From Juglans regia (taxonomy: Eukaryota > Streptophyta > Magnoliopsida > Fagales > Juglandaceae), in NCBI RefSeq assembly GCF_001411555.2, contig NW_023357374.1, positions 404,501 through 468,500 on the forward strand: a stretch of DNA of 64,000 bases, given 5' to 3'. Below the pieces are notes generated by a model. It had not been told where the DNA came from and searched no databases. It saw only the letters and a program-made list of their open reading frames with translations. This document shows, in pieces, positions 33,501 to 44,714 of this stretch. The position numbers and the translations under genes are program-made. Each line of letters starts with the position of its first letter. Position 1 is the stretch's first letter.

Positions 33501-35141
33501 ACATGTTATGCCATGTTATGAAATGTTGTCTGTTACATGTTATGCCAAGTTACAAAATATTGTCTGTTACATGTACACCATGTTATGAAATGTTGTCTGT
33601 CATATTTATGTCTTAAAGTATGTCATGTCTGTCATTTTACGTTCATGTCACGTTATGCTACGTTAGGACTTCTGTCTTTTACGTCACGTTCATGTTACGT
33701 CACGTTACGAAATGTCATGTATGCCAGTTAAGTCATTCATGTCAATCACGACCCTAAGCGCTAGGATAGGGTAATATCCTAGTAAAACTCCTTTGTTCAC
33801 GCTGGAGTGTTTAAATAGGTGTGAAATTCTCTGGGTTGACAAAGTACAGTCAACAGGTTGCGAATGAGGCCTAATTAGCTAGTCACCGGAGCGCGCCAGA
33901 CACTAATGCTGATCGAGCCAAACTTTATTTTACGTGTGTCCACAGCAAGTGTGGCACAAACAAATAAGTCATGGGGCCACAACAACTGTGAAGCATGAAG
34001 TATGGGGCCACAACAACTGTGGAGCATACATTACGTGAGACACAGCAATTGTGACACGTAGAATACCTGGGGCCACAACAACTGTGGAGTACGTATTAAC
34101 GCACTCACAGTTGGTATAGACACCTGTGATGTGATGCGGTAATCGGCGGAGACACACGGCTCAAGGGAACCTGTGTAGCACCCATATGGTCACTTTAATG
34201 ATTAAGTCTATTGAATAAGATTTTAAGTTCATGTATTTCACGTTCAAGTCATGTTTCAAGTTCACGTTATATTATGTTCAAGCTTACGTTCACCAATCAT
34301 GGTAATCCCATTAGACAAGAATATGTTTCAAGTTCATGTTATGTTATGTTCAAGTTTACGTTATGTTCCAAGTTCACATTTATATTATGTCATGCTCAAG
34401 TTCATGTTCAAATTATGCATGTTCACGTTCATGTTATGTTTCAAGTCCATGTTATATTTCAAGTTCACGTTCATGCTATGTTTCAAGTCCATATTATGTT
34501 TCAAGTCACATTCATGCTAAGCTTCAGTTTCAGTTTAACTTATGCCAGTTATGTTATGTTGTATGTCAAGTTATACTATGATTACTTATGATTTGATTAT
34601 GCATTCATACTTTTACTGCCATGCATGCATCATTAACCTGTGTGGAAGTTTTCTGTTAACTTGCTGAGATTTGTAATCAAATTACAAAACTCACTGTGGT
34701 AGTCCCAACTACCATTCTCCCCGAATGGTAGATTTTGTTATAGGATCTGAAGGAGAACCGGGAATCGACCAACTGGAAACGGTCGACTAAGCGACAGTGC
34801 GATGTAGATGGTAGTACAGTAGTTACCTCAGATTACTACTTGTATTTGTGGAGTTCAATCTCCAACACTCTTTTGATCACAACCTTATGAACTATTATTG
34901 TGATCTTAGTTGTTTAGTATGTCATTAAGTATGGAGTATGTTTTAAGTATTTGGGATATTTTAGTTTGATGCATAGTATTGCTAAAGAAAAAAATTATCC
35001 GCTGCGAATATTGCATAATGCTAGAAGCATGTTAGAAATATTGCATCTTATATGTCATGAACGGGGGCAGGTAACCTTGTGTTGCATGTCTCAACGCTTC
35101 AAATGTCCGTCCGATCCCAAGCAGAATCTGGGGGTGTCACA
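30517..35141 (+). repeat. Giant solo LTR, family II, copy 1 (4.6 kb)
   Basis: The 4,625-bp block starts TGTAACAGCCCGC and ends GGGGGTGTCACA. The same family occurs inverted at 52233-56596. The flanks ATAAC (30512-30516) and ATAGC (35142-35146) form a 5-bp target duplication with one change. There is no internal coding region, so it is a solo LTR left by recombination. The interior has ATGTTATG/CAAGTTCA-type repeats (33360-33740, 34229-34600), repeated GGGGCCACAACAACTGTG blocks (33973-34090), and the hairpin module (33761-33854, 34697-34731). Confidence 0.85.
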
Positions 35142-35740
35142 ATAGCTAAATGGGACCCAAATAGTATTTCCTTTGACTGTCAAAGTTCTACCTCTTGCCT
35201 GAGGTTGAGTTAGATCCATATGGATATGAACTCTCAGATAATTCCCCCATCCACTTCCATCTTCCAGCACATTCACCTTCGCCACTCTTCCCACCGTACC
35301 CCCAATCTGTTCCCCTCGCTTTTTCTATCATACAGGATAATGGCAGGTTGTGAAACCTCACCCAAAAGCTCTCTAAATCAAGCCCAACTTGTTTAAGAGG
35401 AGTAAAACCATCAAATTCCCTTGGAACCAGTAGCTGGTTGTCAAACAACCATGGTCTCCCCGACCATACCCTTTGTTTATCAACAATATTATAAAAAACA
35501 ATGGCAAAAATATTCGGACTCACCTCAGTAAATTGTGCCTCCTTGCAAATCCTCCATATTTTTGCCAACGTGGTTTCCAGCACCTCCTTGCTAATCAACC
35601 TTGTCGAGCAGAATTTCCCCATTAGAGACCTATGTTCTTTCAGAAACAGATCATCTGGTATATTCTTTCCTTGTCTCGCAACCTCAAATCCTTCCACATT
35701 TCCTCTAAGTTCTCCATCACTCTGTAGAGCGCACTAGCAT
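35142..35740 (-). pseudogene. LINE ORF1, DUF4283-like domain
   Basis: Contains SLMGKFCSTRLISKEVLE, SPNIFAIVFYNIVDKQRV, GRPWLFDNQLLVPREFDG and SFWVRFHNLPLSCM, the DUF4283-type domain at the start of plant LINE ORF1. It continues in another frame to RVHIHMDLTQPQARGR and KGNTIWVPFSY, where the family II LTR interrupts it. Frameshifts near 35290 and 35700 break it. Confidence 0.8.
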
Positions 35741-35930
35741 TCCACAAAAATGCGTCACCAGACTATTCTTCCTCCATTTCTGCTGTGACCTATTGTACCT
35801 CTCTAGCACCACCTGACGACAACGGGCTGCTAGAAAAACTTTCCCTAAACAGCAGGGACCACCTCCAGATTTCTTCTCTTCTGTTATAACCACCTCACGT
35901 GCCTCATGCACTACTCACACTCCACCCCTT
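35741..35930 (-). other. Probable 5' part of the LINE
   Basis: The minus strand is open here (GKVFLAARCRQVVLERY) but I do not recognise a domain. It directly precedes ORF1 and probably belongs to the LINE; the exact 5' end is not defined. Confidence 0.35.
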
Positions 35931-36634
35931 TTCCAGAGAGAAAAGAGTGGAGACTCTATTTCTCTTTTCTGCTTAATCATAATTCATATTTATGTTCAGC
36001 TGTTTGGATCATTATTCTTTAAATTATAAAACACTTCTAGAATGTACACTAAAAGTTAAATAAAATGTATAACATGAAATAATGATGTATCTAGAATGAT
36101 GATAAATTCATAAGGAAATTTAAATTTTAAAAATGATCATGTATGATCCGAGTTAATTATGATTTTTGTTACATGTTTAGTATATTTTTATTAAAAAAAT
36201 ATTATATACTATTCTCATATTACTCAGATAGTCAGATATTGCTGTGAAAAAATGATATGGTACATGATTAATACTTGAATTTGTGATTTTAAAAAATAAA
36301 AAATAATTTAATGATCCATAAATATTGTCATATATATTAATAGAGTTGAACGAAGGTGATATTAAAATACAGTACTTGGCCAAAAAGGAAAAGTAAGGAA
36401 ATAGTGCGAGATATCGTAGATGAAAAAATATTGCTTGTTATCATTTTAATCATTATTATTTTGATAATCATTTAATAATTGATAAATGAATGAATATTAT
36501 AAATGTACATCAAAATGCCACGTAGAAGCCATAAAAAAAAAATCACTTTCTAAAAATGTAAAGAATTGCTAGATCTATATAGAGATCTTATAAAAGTTAT
36601 ATAATGATGTAGTTTAATATGATACTTTTGAATA
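35931..36634. other. AT-rich non-genic DNA
   Basis: Nothing recognised on either strand. Confidence 0.5.
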
Positions 36635-37356
36635 GAGGTATAAAAATTAATCAGAAAACCGGATCGGACTGGGCCGAACTAGTGGAACCAGTCTAGTTTT
36701 GGGCCGGTCTGATCCAGGACCTGTTCCCTTAATTTGAAAACCGGCCAGTACTGCTCTGGTTCCTGTTCTATGCTTTTTAGGACCGGATCGAACTGGACCG
36801 GTTCACTATATTATATATTTTAAATTAATTTTTTAATATTATATATAATATTTTTTATATTATATAAAATTTATATATATAATATATATAATAATATAAA
36901 TTATAATTATATATAAGATAATGTTATTATAATTTATAACATAAGATTTTAATCTTAAACATGAAAAATTATTTAATCATATGCTTTAAACATAAAATAT
37001 ATATATTAATAACATTTTATAGCAGTTGTTTTTTAATTTGTTTTATAGCAGTTTTTTTATAGCAGATTATTTTTCACATAACAGATTTTTTTATAAAGCA
37101 GATTTTTGTAAATAGTAACAGATTTTTAATAAAATAGATTTTTTTAAAGCAGTTTTTTTTTTTTTAAACAGATTTTTTTATGGCAAATTTGCATTTTATT
37201 AAAACTGCAAAACTAGACCGGACCGGATCAGAACCGGTAAAATGGGAGGTACTGGTTTAGGAGGATAATCTATGCGTAATCGATTTTTAAAAATACAAAA
37301 CCGATGCATACCGATTCGATCTTAAATTTTACCCAAAATCGGATCCGTTACACCCT
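36635..37356 (-). mobile_element. GGGGTGTAA-type element, copy 2 (inverted)
   Basis: The right end reads CGTTACACCC and the left end AGAGGTATAAAAATTAATC, a decayed inverted terminus. The complement matches 23758-24433, including TCCTCCTAAACCAGTAC and the ACCGGTCCGG-type blocks around an AT-rich core. A run of TTTTATAGCAG-type repeats (37020-37170) has expanded inside this copy. Confidence 0.55.
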
Positions 37357-37826
37357 ACTTTTGATCAAATTTATAATAAAAAAGTGTTTTACAATTTAAA
37401 TTACCACATCAAAATATTTCATGTTGAAATTTAATTTTGTAAGGACACAGACCAATTATTTTTAAAAAAATATTAATAGATTGCTCTTATGTAGGCTTGG
37501 AAGACGTGCATACTCAATGCTTATCATGCTCTACAAATTAAATTTAAAGAGTTATTATGTTCTTAAGATGGTATGTAAAACATATTATTTATATTATTTA
37601 AATAATAAGATTTGATTTATAATATTTAAATTTTAATATTTTTTTATAAACTAAATTATGTTATATAAATTTTTTATTAAACTTGTATTAAAGATGGCTG
37701 ATAAATACAATTTATCCTTCAACTGTACCTCTAAGGTACGCCTACTTGTAGCTCCCAACCATTCATTCCTCTCCTCGTCACCTTCCAATGCCTACACCCT
37801 CCTTTGTCTTTGCCTTTCTTGCCCTC

Positions 37827-37833
37827 TATATAT
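37827..37833 (+). promoter_or_regulatory. TATA box of the SAUR gene
   Basis: TATATAT in CCCTCTATATATTCCCC lies 107 bp before the ATG, a normal distance for a SAUR gene with a short leader. Confidence 0.6.
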
Positions 37834-37939
37834 TCCCCTCAACCCTTTCACGTTCTCCACACTCCCTTCCTTCTTCGCCATCCTCAAGACTTGGTTGGTT
37901 GGATTCCTGTGCTGCTAATTCTTCTTATTCTGCAGAAAC

Positions 37940-38356
37940 ATGAAACAGCTGATCGGCCGGCTATCCCGAGTCTCCGACTCTCCCCAGTACAGCCTGCTCC
38001 GGTGCGATTCGCATCATGCCCACAAAGGGGCCAGACAGCCGCGCTGGGGGGAGACTTTCCGAGCAAAGCTGTGCCGGTCCTCTTCAAAATCCCAGATAGT
38101 CCCCCAGGGGCATGTGCCGGTCTACGTGGGCGATGAGCTAGAATGGTTCGTGGTGTCTGCGCAGCTGCTCAACCACCCGATCTTCGTCAAGCTGCTTAAC
38201 AAGTCGGCTCAGGAGTACGGCTACGAGTAGAAGGGCGTCCTCCGCATCCCCTGTTATGTCGACTTCTTTGAACGCGTCCTCGAGGCCCTCCGCCTCGCCC
38301 AAGACCGCTCATGTGACCTCCTCAATTCCATCATGTCCTCCGACGACTTCTTCTAA
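37940..38356 (+). pseudogene. SAUR family auxin-responsive gene with an in-frame amber codon
   Basis: SAUR proteins are small, short-lived, auxin-induced regulators that promote cell expansion by inhibiting PP2C.D phosphatases at the plasma membrane. The reading starts MKQLIGRLSRVSDS; the SAUR domain shows VPQGHVPVYVGDE, FVVSAQLLNHPIFVKLL and GVLRIPC. The frame runs to a TAA at 38354-38356, 138 codons, the usual length. Codon 97 is TAG (38228-38230) in YGYE-stop-KGVLRIPC, where relatives commonly have Gln (CAG). Apart from this one C-to-T-type change the gene is uninterrupted, intronless and GC-rich compared with its surroundings. It may be a recent pseudogene, a truncated allele or a sequencing error. 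A TATA box precedes it. Confidence 0.85.
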
Positions 38357-38689
38357 ACATTTCGTGTTATTCTTTCTGGTCATTTTTAGCATTTCATTGA
38401 CTCTCAGTGAGCTTAGGAGCTAGAGAAAAGAGTCTCTTTAAGAGACAGACCTAATATGTCGAAGGGAGATAGATCGTTTCTTTTGTTCATTTTTTTTCTC
38501 GTAAATATTCTTTGTGATCATAAGATATAAAGAAAAAAATAGTAGTACTTGTACAGTAGTATTAAAATTACGTAAACATGTACAGTAGTATTGCGCATTA
38601 ATATTTTTTTTTTTCCTTTGTTTATTATTTGTTTATCTTTTTTTTTTATTCGTCATATTTACATATGTTGGTGTGCGGTATAGATAATG
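38357..38689 (+). other. 3' flank of the SAUR gene
   Basis: T-rich non-coding sequence with oligo(T) runs near 38610-38650. It probably contains the 3' UTR. No separate gene was seen. Confidence 0.4.
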
Positions 38690-38999
38690 ATAATGTGACG
38701 AACTGCTCATTTTCCTTTCGGATTGGCCACTAGCCCCCGCCTAATCGTTTTAAATCTGAAATCTTTATTTAAATCTAACAGATGATTTTTAAATTGAGCC
38801 AAGTATTTTAAAATCTTCCAACTATTTTAAAAGTCTAAAAATAATTTTAAATGGGTTATCTTCAGTGTTATTGAATTGAACCTCCAAACCTAATTTTCAA
38901 ATAAGCCTCTTTCATTTTTGGAATCCCGAAAATATTGTACTTTTAAAAATCATTTTATTTAAATCATTTTATTTTTTAAGAATATTTTTTAATATTCAT
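38690..38999 (+). repeat. Remnant of LTR family III, left part
   Basis: The sequence around 38840-38890 (TCAGTGTTATTGAATTGAAC) and the AT-rich blocks after it match the complement of 59480-59720, the end of the family III LTR. The remnant continues at 43097 after the inserted solo LTR. Confidence 0.5.
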
Positions 39000-40623
39000 T
39001 GTGATGCCCTATATTTTCGCTAAGATTCCATTTTTGGTAGATATTATTTATCTATTTATTTATTTGGGTTATTGACTAAGTGTTGGAAGAATTATTTAGG
39101 CCACTTTCTATTTTTTGTTAGATTGGATCGTGGAGTTCTAAGTTAAAAACCCTCAAGATAAAAATAGAAGAAAAGACCTATAGGAATTCGGCCCATTAAG
39201 GACTTTGGCTTTGAAAGGCTCAAGTTTACCCTCTAGGCAAGAAGATGGTGCCACTTGGCTTCAAGAAGGAGGTTTTAGTCATTTTTGTAAAAACACTTCT
39301 CATTTGGAACTTTGGGAAAAGACAAGGATAGCACTTGTCAAGCATGCATTGAATTTCTAGAAGAAAAAGTGGAAGAAGTAAGAGAGGATTCTGCTTTTTA
39401 GAAGAGTTGGCCAAGTGTCATGTATGCAAATGAAATGTGAATAGTTTTGTCTTGGAAAACGGCAATATCTTGTATAAAGGAAGTGAAACCTAGGGAAGAA
39501 GCACCAAGGTTAGCACATTGGTGCCACATGACAAACATGCTTGACGGTTTCTAGAAGAAGCTAAGGAGATGGAGGAGGATGTAGGGTTCAACACACACCT
39601 AGGGCACATGCCCATTTCACCTTCCCAGATGCCACATGTCTCACATGCACACCTCACTTGGCAAGCTTGCATAAGTCTACATGCCACATGCCACATGTTT
39701 CACATGGAGGAGGATGTAGGGTTCAGCACACACCTAGATACATTGAACGTAGATGTAAAAATGGATGAGAAAGAATGAGGGGACATGGTTTCGTGAACCC
39801 CAATGGACTACACAAGTCCCAACAAGATTTTTGTGAGTTCCAAGAAGATTTTGCATAGGGAAGACAAATGTGAGATTTTCTAAAGGATTTACATTGGAAC
39901 ACTAAGAGACTTTTGGATTCCTAAGCCACACGCCCACCCAAGTTATTTCCTGACATTTTGCCATTTTTCATTCATGCAAGTAGAGGAAAAAGTTATAGAA
40001 GGGAGTGAAAGAGACAATGCATGAAAATTACACTTGTACCCCCAGGGTTTTGGCCACCACATTGCCACATGTCATGTTTTGAGTTCTTGAGAAGCATAAG
40101 GAAGTGGGAGAGCCACCTAGGGAACATGCATAGAAAAAAGAAACTTCTTGCTTAGGGAAGAGTAAGAGACACATGGGAAAAGGAAAAAACACATGAGAAA
40201 AGGAAGAGGTGCATGGGGAAAGGGAAGGACGCAAAGGGAACATACACCTACATCCTACATGCATTATGCTACTTGGCAAGCATGCATAAGTCTACAAAGT
40301 TTAAGCCTAGGGTTATGATTTATTAAATGGTAATTTTTCCTAGAGATTCATTGAATCTGGACCATATGGGGGAGCATGCCCAAGGAGCCTCTTAGGATTT
40401 CAAATTTTGACAAGATACCACGCCACATGTCACTCATGCAGAGGATCTTTTGGATTTCCCAAGGAGAGGCAATGGAGGGGCTTTGACACATGGCATCCAT
40501 GCAAGGATATTCCTAGATTTCCTAGGAAAGTGAAGACGATTTCGAATTTCCAAGGAGCCATGCCACTTGGCAAGATTATTTTTTTGAAGAATACTTTTGT
40601 GTTTCCTATAGCATAACAAAAGG

Positions 40624-40710
40624 CGTCACTTGTCCTACATGCATTAGAAAAGACGCTACTTGTCCTACATGTATCAGAAAAGACACCACTTGTCCTTCAT
40701 GCAATGAGTC
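40624..40710 (+). repeat. 30-bp tandem repeat in the solo LTR
   Basis: Three units start at 40624, 40654 and 40684, each with an ACTTGTCCTACATG-like core, just upstream of the TATA-like box. The position suggests a promoter-proximal repeat. Confidence 0.8.
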
Positions 40711-40743
40711 ACTAGTAACCAATGAGATTTTTTTGGAGAACTT

Positions 40744-40752
40744 TATATAAAA
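40744..40752 (+). promoter_or_regulatory. TATA-like box in LTR copy B
   Basis: TATATAAAA follows the 30-bp repeats and lies 1.7 kb into the LTR; the equivalent place in the other copies is also TATA-like. Confidence 0.55.
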
Positions 40753-43096
40753 GGAGAGGAGTCACACGCCCATGGGCTTTTCTCCTTTGTCATTCTCAGA
40801 TTTTACATGCTCTCATTCTCTCCACACTCTCTTACACGACCACTTAGAGATTTCCTCAACTTTCTCACACTTTCCTTCGTACCAAACAAGGGAGGATTGT
40901 TTCAAGAAAGGGATTTCAGCGTTTACAAGGGGGAACCATAGTAAGATCTCAGTTTCCTTTTGTTTCTAAACACACATATCACATATTCAACTCAAGATGA
41001 GATTTGAACCTCAAGAGAGTTCGAATATGGTGAAACACACACAATTTCCACACTTGCTCATGGGAGATGTGTAGAAAACTGAAAGTTTGAAGGAACAAGT
41101 CCTTTACACATTCAGGCACACTCATGTATTTTCACACTTATTTGAGATTAGTTGAAGATACAAAGAAGTTGAAGGGTTTCTTGATTCAAAACCCTAGAAG
41201 CCGATTGATTTGGGACTTCTTAAGCCTTAGTGATAACCCTAAAAACCCTCACACAACTCAAGAATACGGATTAGGGTTTCGGAACCCTTATTCTAATGAG
41301 TTATTTCGATTTGCAGCTTGCTATTTGTTTCATTTTGTGGATTTTTGTAAGTATACACTCAACTTACTCTTGTTAATATTTGTATATGTAAATCCTTTCA
41401 TTGTTATGTTTGCTTTGTTTGCTATTTCTTATTTGTTAGTTTGAATATGCTTATATGATATTGGAATATGAATATTACATGAATTATATGATTTGTGTTT
41501 AAGATGAAAATGACAAGAATGTTCAATGCATGTTTCGGTTTTAAGGAAAACATTGTGGTTGATTTGTGTTGCTTGATGATTCGGCTATACTATGTCTTAG
41601 AAGTTTCGGATTTTGGCCAAACACAATGATCTTATGCTTCGTTTTGTTATGCTTTGATTTCTAAGAAAATATGTTTGAAGAAGAAGCATGTTTAAGTGAT
41701 GAATCTTCATGTTTTGCATCTATATGTTTCGGCCAAGGCCCTTTTTCATGGGTTCATGTATATGTTTTGATATCCCATATGGTTTATGTTATCATGCTAT
41801 GAAATGAATATGTTATGCTTGCTTATCTCATGCACAGCATTTCACATATCATATGTCAAGTGTAAGTACGCATATTATAAGTCTCATGTCACATGCATTT
41901 GGGGAATAGTATTTTCAAAAGAAAGTGTTTTCAAAGAAAATGTTTTCAAAGAAAGTGTTTTCGATGAAAATGGTTTAAAAGTTTTATCACGACCGCAAGT
42001 GCTAGTGTGTAGGAATGTCCTAGTGGAACTTTTCTGTCCACTCTGGAGTGCTTAAGAATGGAGTGGTAACCCTTGGGTCGACAAAGTACCGTCGATGAGT
42101 CTCGAATAGATTTTCTTCAAAAGATACCAGAGCGAGGAAGCGCCTAACGCTAGTGGGTGAATAAGGCATGAAACCCGACGAAGTAAAGTCGAGTTAATAT
42201 GAATCTCTGTTTATGGCGTATTCATCATGGTGCACGGACCGTTGATGGTGCGATAACTAGCAGGAACACGCGATGCAAAGGGGAACCGTGTTGTGTCCAC
42301 CCTCTGAACAAGGATAAGATAAGAGTTAATAAGATAAGGATCACTTGATGAAAATCTCTTGATATGATAAGGATCACTCAATGCAAATCTTGTGATATGT
42401 TTTGATAAGGCAAGTTTTGATTAAGATCAACGTGAATAAGAAAGTTAAGAAGTTCTTTTGAAAAGCTAAAGCCTCTTGAAGTCTTTTGTAAATGGTCAAG
42501 TCCATAAATCAAGTTCTGGTCAGTCGCATAAGTCAAGTACATGTTCATGTACGCATTTCATGATATACATCTTGTATGGTTGTGTTAACTATTGTATGTT
42601 GCGTATTTACTTGCTAAGATTTCTTGAAATCTCACCGTGGTAGTTTCCACTACCATTCCTAAGCCTGAATGGTAGAACCTTTAGCAGGACCAAGAGTAGC
42701 GAATCAGGATAATGATGAAGGCAAATGATGAGCTCAACTTGGAGGTAAGAACGGATCTAGTCATGACCTACTTGGAAATAGCTGAGATTAGAAAGATGCT
42801 TAAATGATTTCTTTGTTAAGGTCTTTCTAGACAGTACTTGTTATGTTAAAGTGTAATCAAGGAATTTGATACTCCATTACTAAGAAATGTGGTTTAAAGC
42901 TATGAATGAAGAAGTTGAGATATTAGTTTATTCTGGTACAACATTTAAATGTTATCCCACTGTGATTTATTGCATACTGCTAGTATACATAGGTGCATTG
43001 CATCTTATCTGTCATGTACGAGGGGTATGTAGCCTTGTGTTGCATGTCCCGACGTTTTAGTCACTGCCCAATCCCAAGCGGGGGCGCCACATTCAT

Positions 43097-43280
43097 TAAT
43101 TTATTTTATGTTAAAAACTCTCCTTTATTTATATGACTTTATTATCCTAAGAAATATTGATTAAAACTCATCATTTCATTTTATGATGAAATTTATTATT
43201 TTTGGAATTAGAATAAAAATTTTGGATTCAAATTAGTAACCAAGTTGTATGATGAAATATATTAGAAACAGCTTGAAGAT
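43097..43280 (+). repeat. Remnant of LTR family III, right part
   Basis: ATGTTAAAAACTCTCC and the CATCATTTCATTTTATGATG region match the complement of the 59480-59580 part of the family III LTR, continuing 38690-38999 across the solo LTR. Confidence 0.45.
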
Positions 43281-44149
43281 ATGATTGCAATATTGATTTA
43301 GCAACAAGAATCAGCAAGAAATGACAGGGAGACTTAGGACAAACGATTTTCTGTATTACTACAGTAGATCTCACGACTTTATGCTAGTAGTTCTGAGGGC
43401 CATGTTTAGTTACCTAGAAACTTTCAGGAAGAGAGCCCTAATGGTGATGTTAACGAAGTTGTGGTTGAAGTGCAGCACCGGGAATATAGTGCGTTTTAAT
43501 TCAATTCTATAAAAGGGAAAACATGAGTTGGGCAGAGGCAACTCTAGAATTCAGTTACAAATTTTCCTCCAATCTTCTCTCTCTCTTCTCGAATTCTTCT
43601 CTCCTTCCTCTCTCTAGTTCTTGGTTCTTGGAGGTTGACTACATTGAAATAGTCAAACTACAAGGGCTCATTACATTCGCCTCCGCCGCAACCCAACTAC
43701 GCTGTTGTTGATAGCACCGTCTCAGACAGCTGTCGCCAAGCCTCACTGGTCAACCACCCCCTTCCCTACTTGTGCCAAACGCCTCCCTTTTCCCCTTTTC
43801 CCCTTTCGTTTCTCTCCTCTCTGCCACTGCACCCTGACCTTCCAGCGCCACCTCAAGCACGTTGCCGCCAGCCATCACCACCACCACCTTTAATCCTCTG
43901 TACAATGCTAGTGTTTTGCCCCAATAGATTTCTCTCTTTGGTCCCCTCCGATCTCCCTTCGCCCTCTATTTTTCTCTCATTTTTGACCGCCACCCACAGC
44001 GGCTTGTGGCACCGCCAGACACCACCTCAAACCACTATTAGGAGACTAGAATCGAGGCACCTCCAACATTTGCAAATCCTTAAGCCACCGTCGCATGCCC
44101 CTTTTCCAAACCAAAGCTCCTAGTAGACAATCACATTAGATGGAAAATA
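43281..44149 (+). other. Unassigned C/T-rich region
   Basis: A CT-rich tract (43567-43615) is followed by Pro/Ser/His-rich open frames (43705-44123) with no recognised domain. It may be a retroelement leader or the start of a decayed gene; I cannot choose. Confidence 0.3.
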
Positions 44150-44199
44150 ATTACGTCAGCGGTTAGGGTCAAACCCATGACTTCCAATAGACAATCCTT

Positions 44200-44420
44200 A
44201 ACCATACGAGTACATCCAACTATCTTCCCATCATCTATTGCTACAAGAACCTTTCGAGACAGAGGTTCCATACATAGCTTACATCTTTGAACACAGTCCT
44301 AAGACACAAAAGATCATGATGCTCCAGAATCAAACAAAGCATACGTCACGTGTTGCCTCAATCTAACCTTACCTAAAAGAGATAACTATGATTACTTAAA
44401 ACTCTTAGCCATTCTATCTA
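44200..44420 (-). pseudogene. Gypsy protease remnant
   Basis: The minus strand reads RLRQHVTYALFDSGAS, stop, SFVS. ALFDSGAS holds the Asp-Ser-Gly of the retroelement aspartic protease. The stop replaces the residue after Ser (usually His). Confidence 0.65.
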
Positions 44421-44459
44421 TTAATCAAGATAGGGTTTGGAAATATTACCTATAATTAC

Positions 44460-44714
44460 TCAGACATCAACCGCCTCGTCTGTATCCAAATCCACCTCTC
44501 TTGGCGTGATTGCACTAACTTTGGCTTTCACGAGGGTTTTCATCTTGCCTCCTGGCGTGGTTGTTCCTCTAGGTGTGTTCTGTGGATATTCTCGGATCAT
44601 GTGACCAGTCTGACCGCATCTAAAACATATTCCCGTTGCGAGTTTACATTCTCCACTAATGCCTTTGTCCACTTCTTCTACATGGTGATGGTGTAATCGG
44701 TATTGCATTCCCAA
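44460..44714 (-). pseudogene. Gag zinc-knuckle fragment
   Basis: CFRCGQTGHMIREY keeps three ligands of a CCHC knuckle; the last Cys is Tyr. A Thr/Pro-rich linker to protease follows. Confidence 0.7.

Larger units (their letters stand above)
24436..35930 (-). mobile_element. L1-type LINE, split by two LTR insertions
   Basis: Reading the minus strand and skipping 30517-35141 and 27379-30057 gives a LINE in normal order: ORF1 with a DUF4283-like domain (35740-35142), zinc knuckle and tail (30516-30058), then ORF2 with apurinic endonuclease (27378-26748), reverse transcriptase (26673-25410) and the C-terminal region (25084-24440). The remaining length is about 4.2 kb. The ORF1 frame runs exactly across the first insertion. 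Across the second, the end of ORF1 and the start of ORF2 endonuclease are missing. The 3' end is replaced by the GGGGTGTAA element. Confidence 0.8.
39000..43091 (+). repeat. Solo LTR, family I, copy B (4.1 kb)
   Basis: Starts TGTGATGCCC, ends GGGCGCCACA, with perfect TTCAT target duplicates at 38995-38999 and 43092-43096. Length 4,092 bp, no internal retroelement genes. It carries a TATA-like box (40744-40752), a 30-bp tandem repeat (40624-40710), many CCACATGTCA-like motifs in its 5' half, and the hairpin module (42002-42096, 42638-42675). Confidence 0.92.

Noticed and set aside
33537..34591. Cys/His/Val-rich plus-strand frames (and their mirror at 52840-53886)
   Set aside because: Products of ATGTTATG/CAAGTTCA repeats in the family II LTR; both copies give such frames in several phases.
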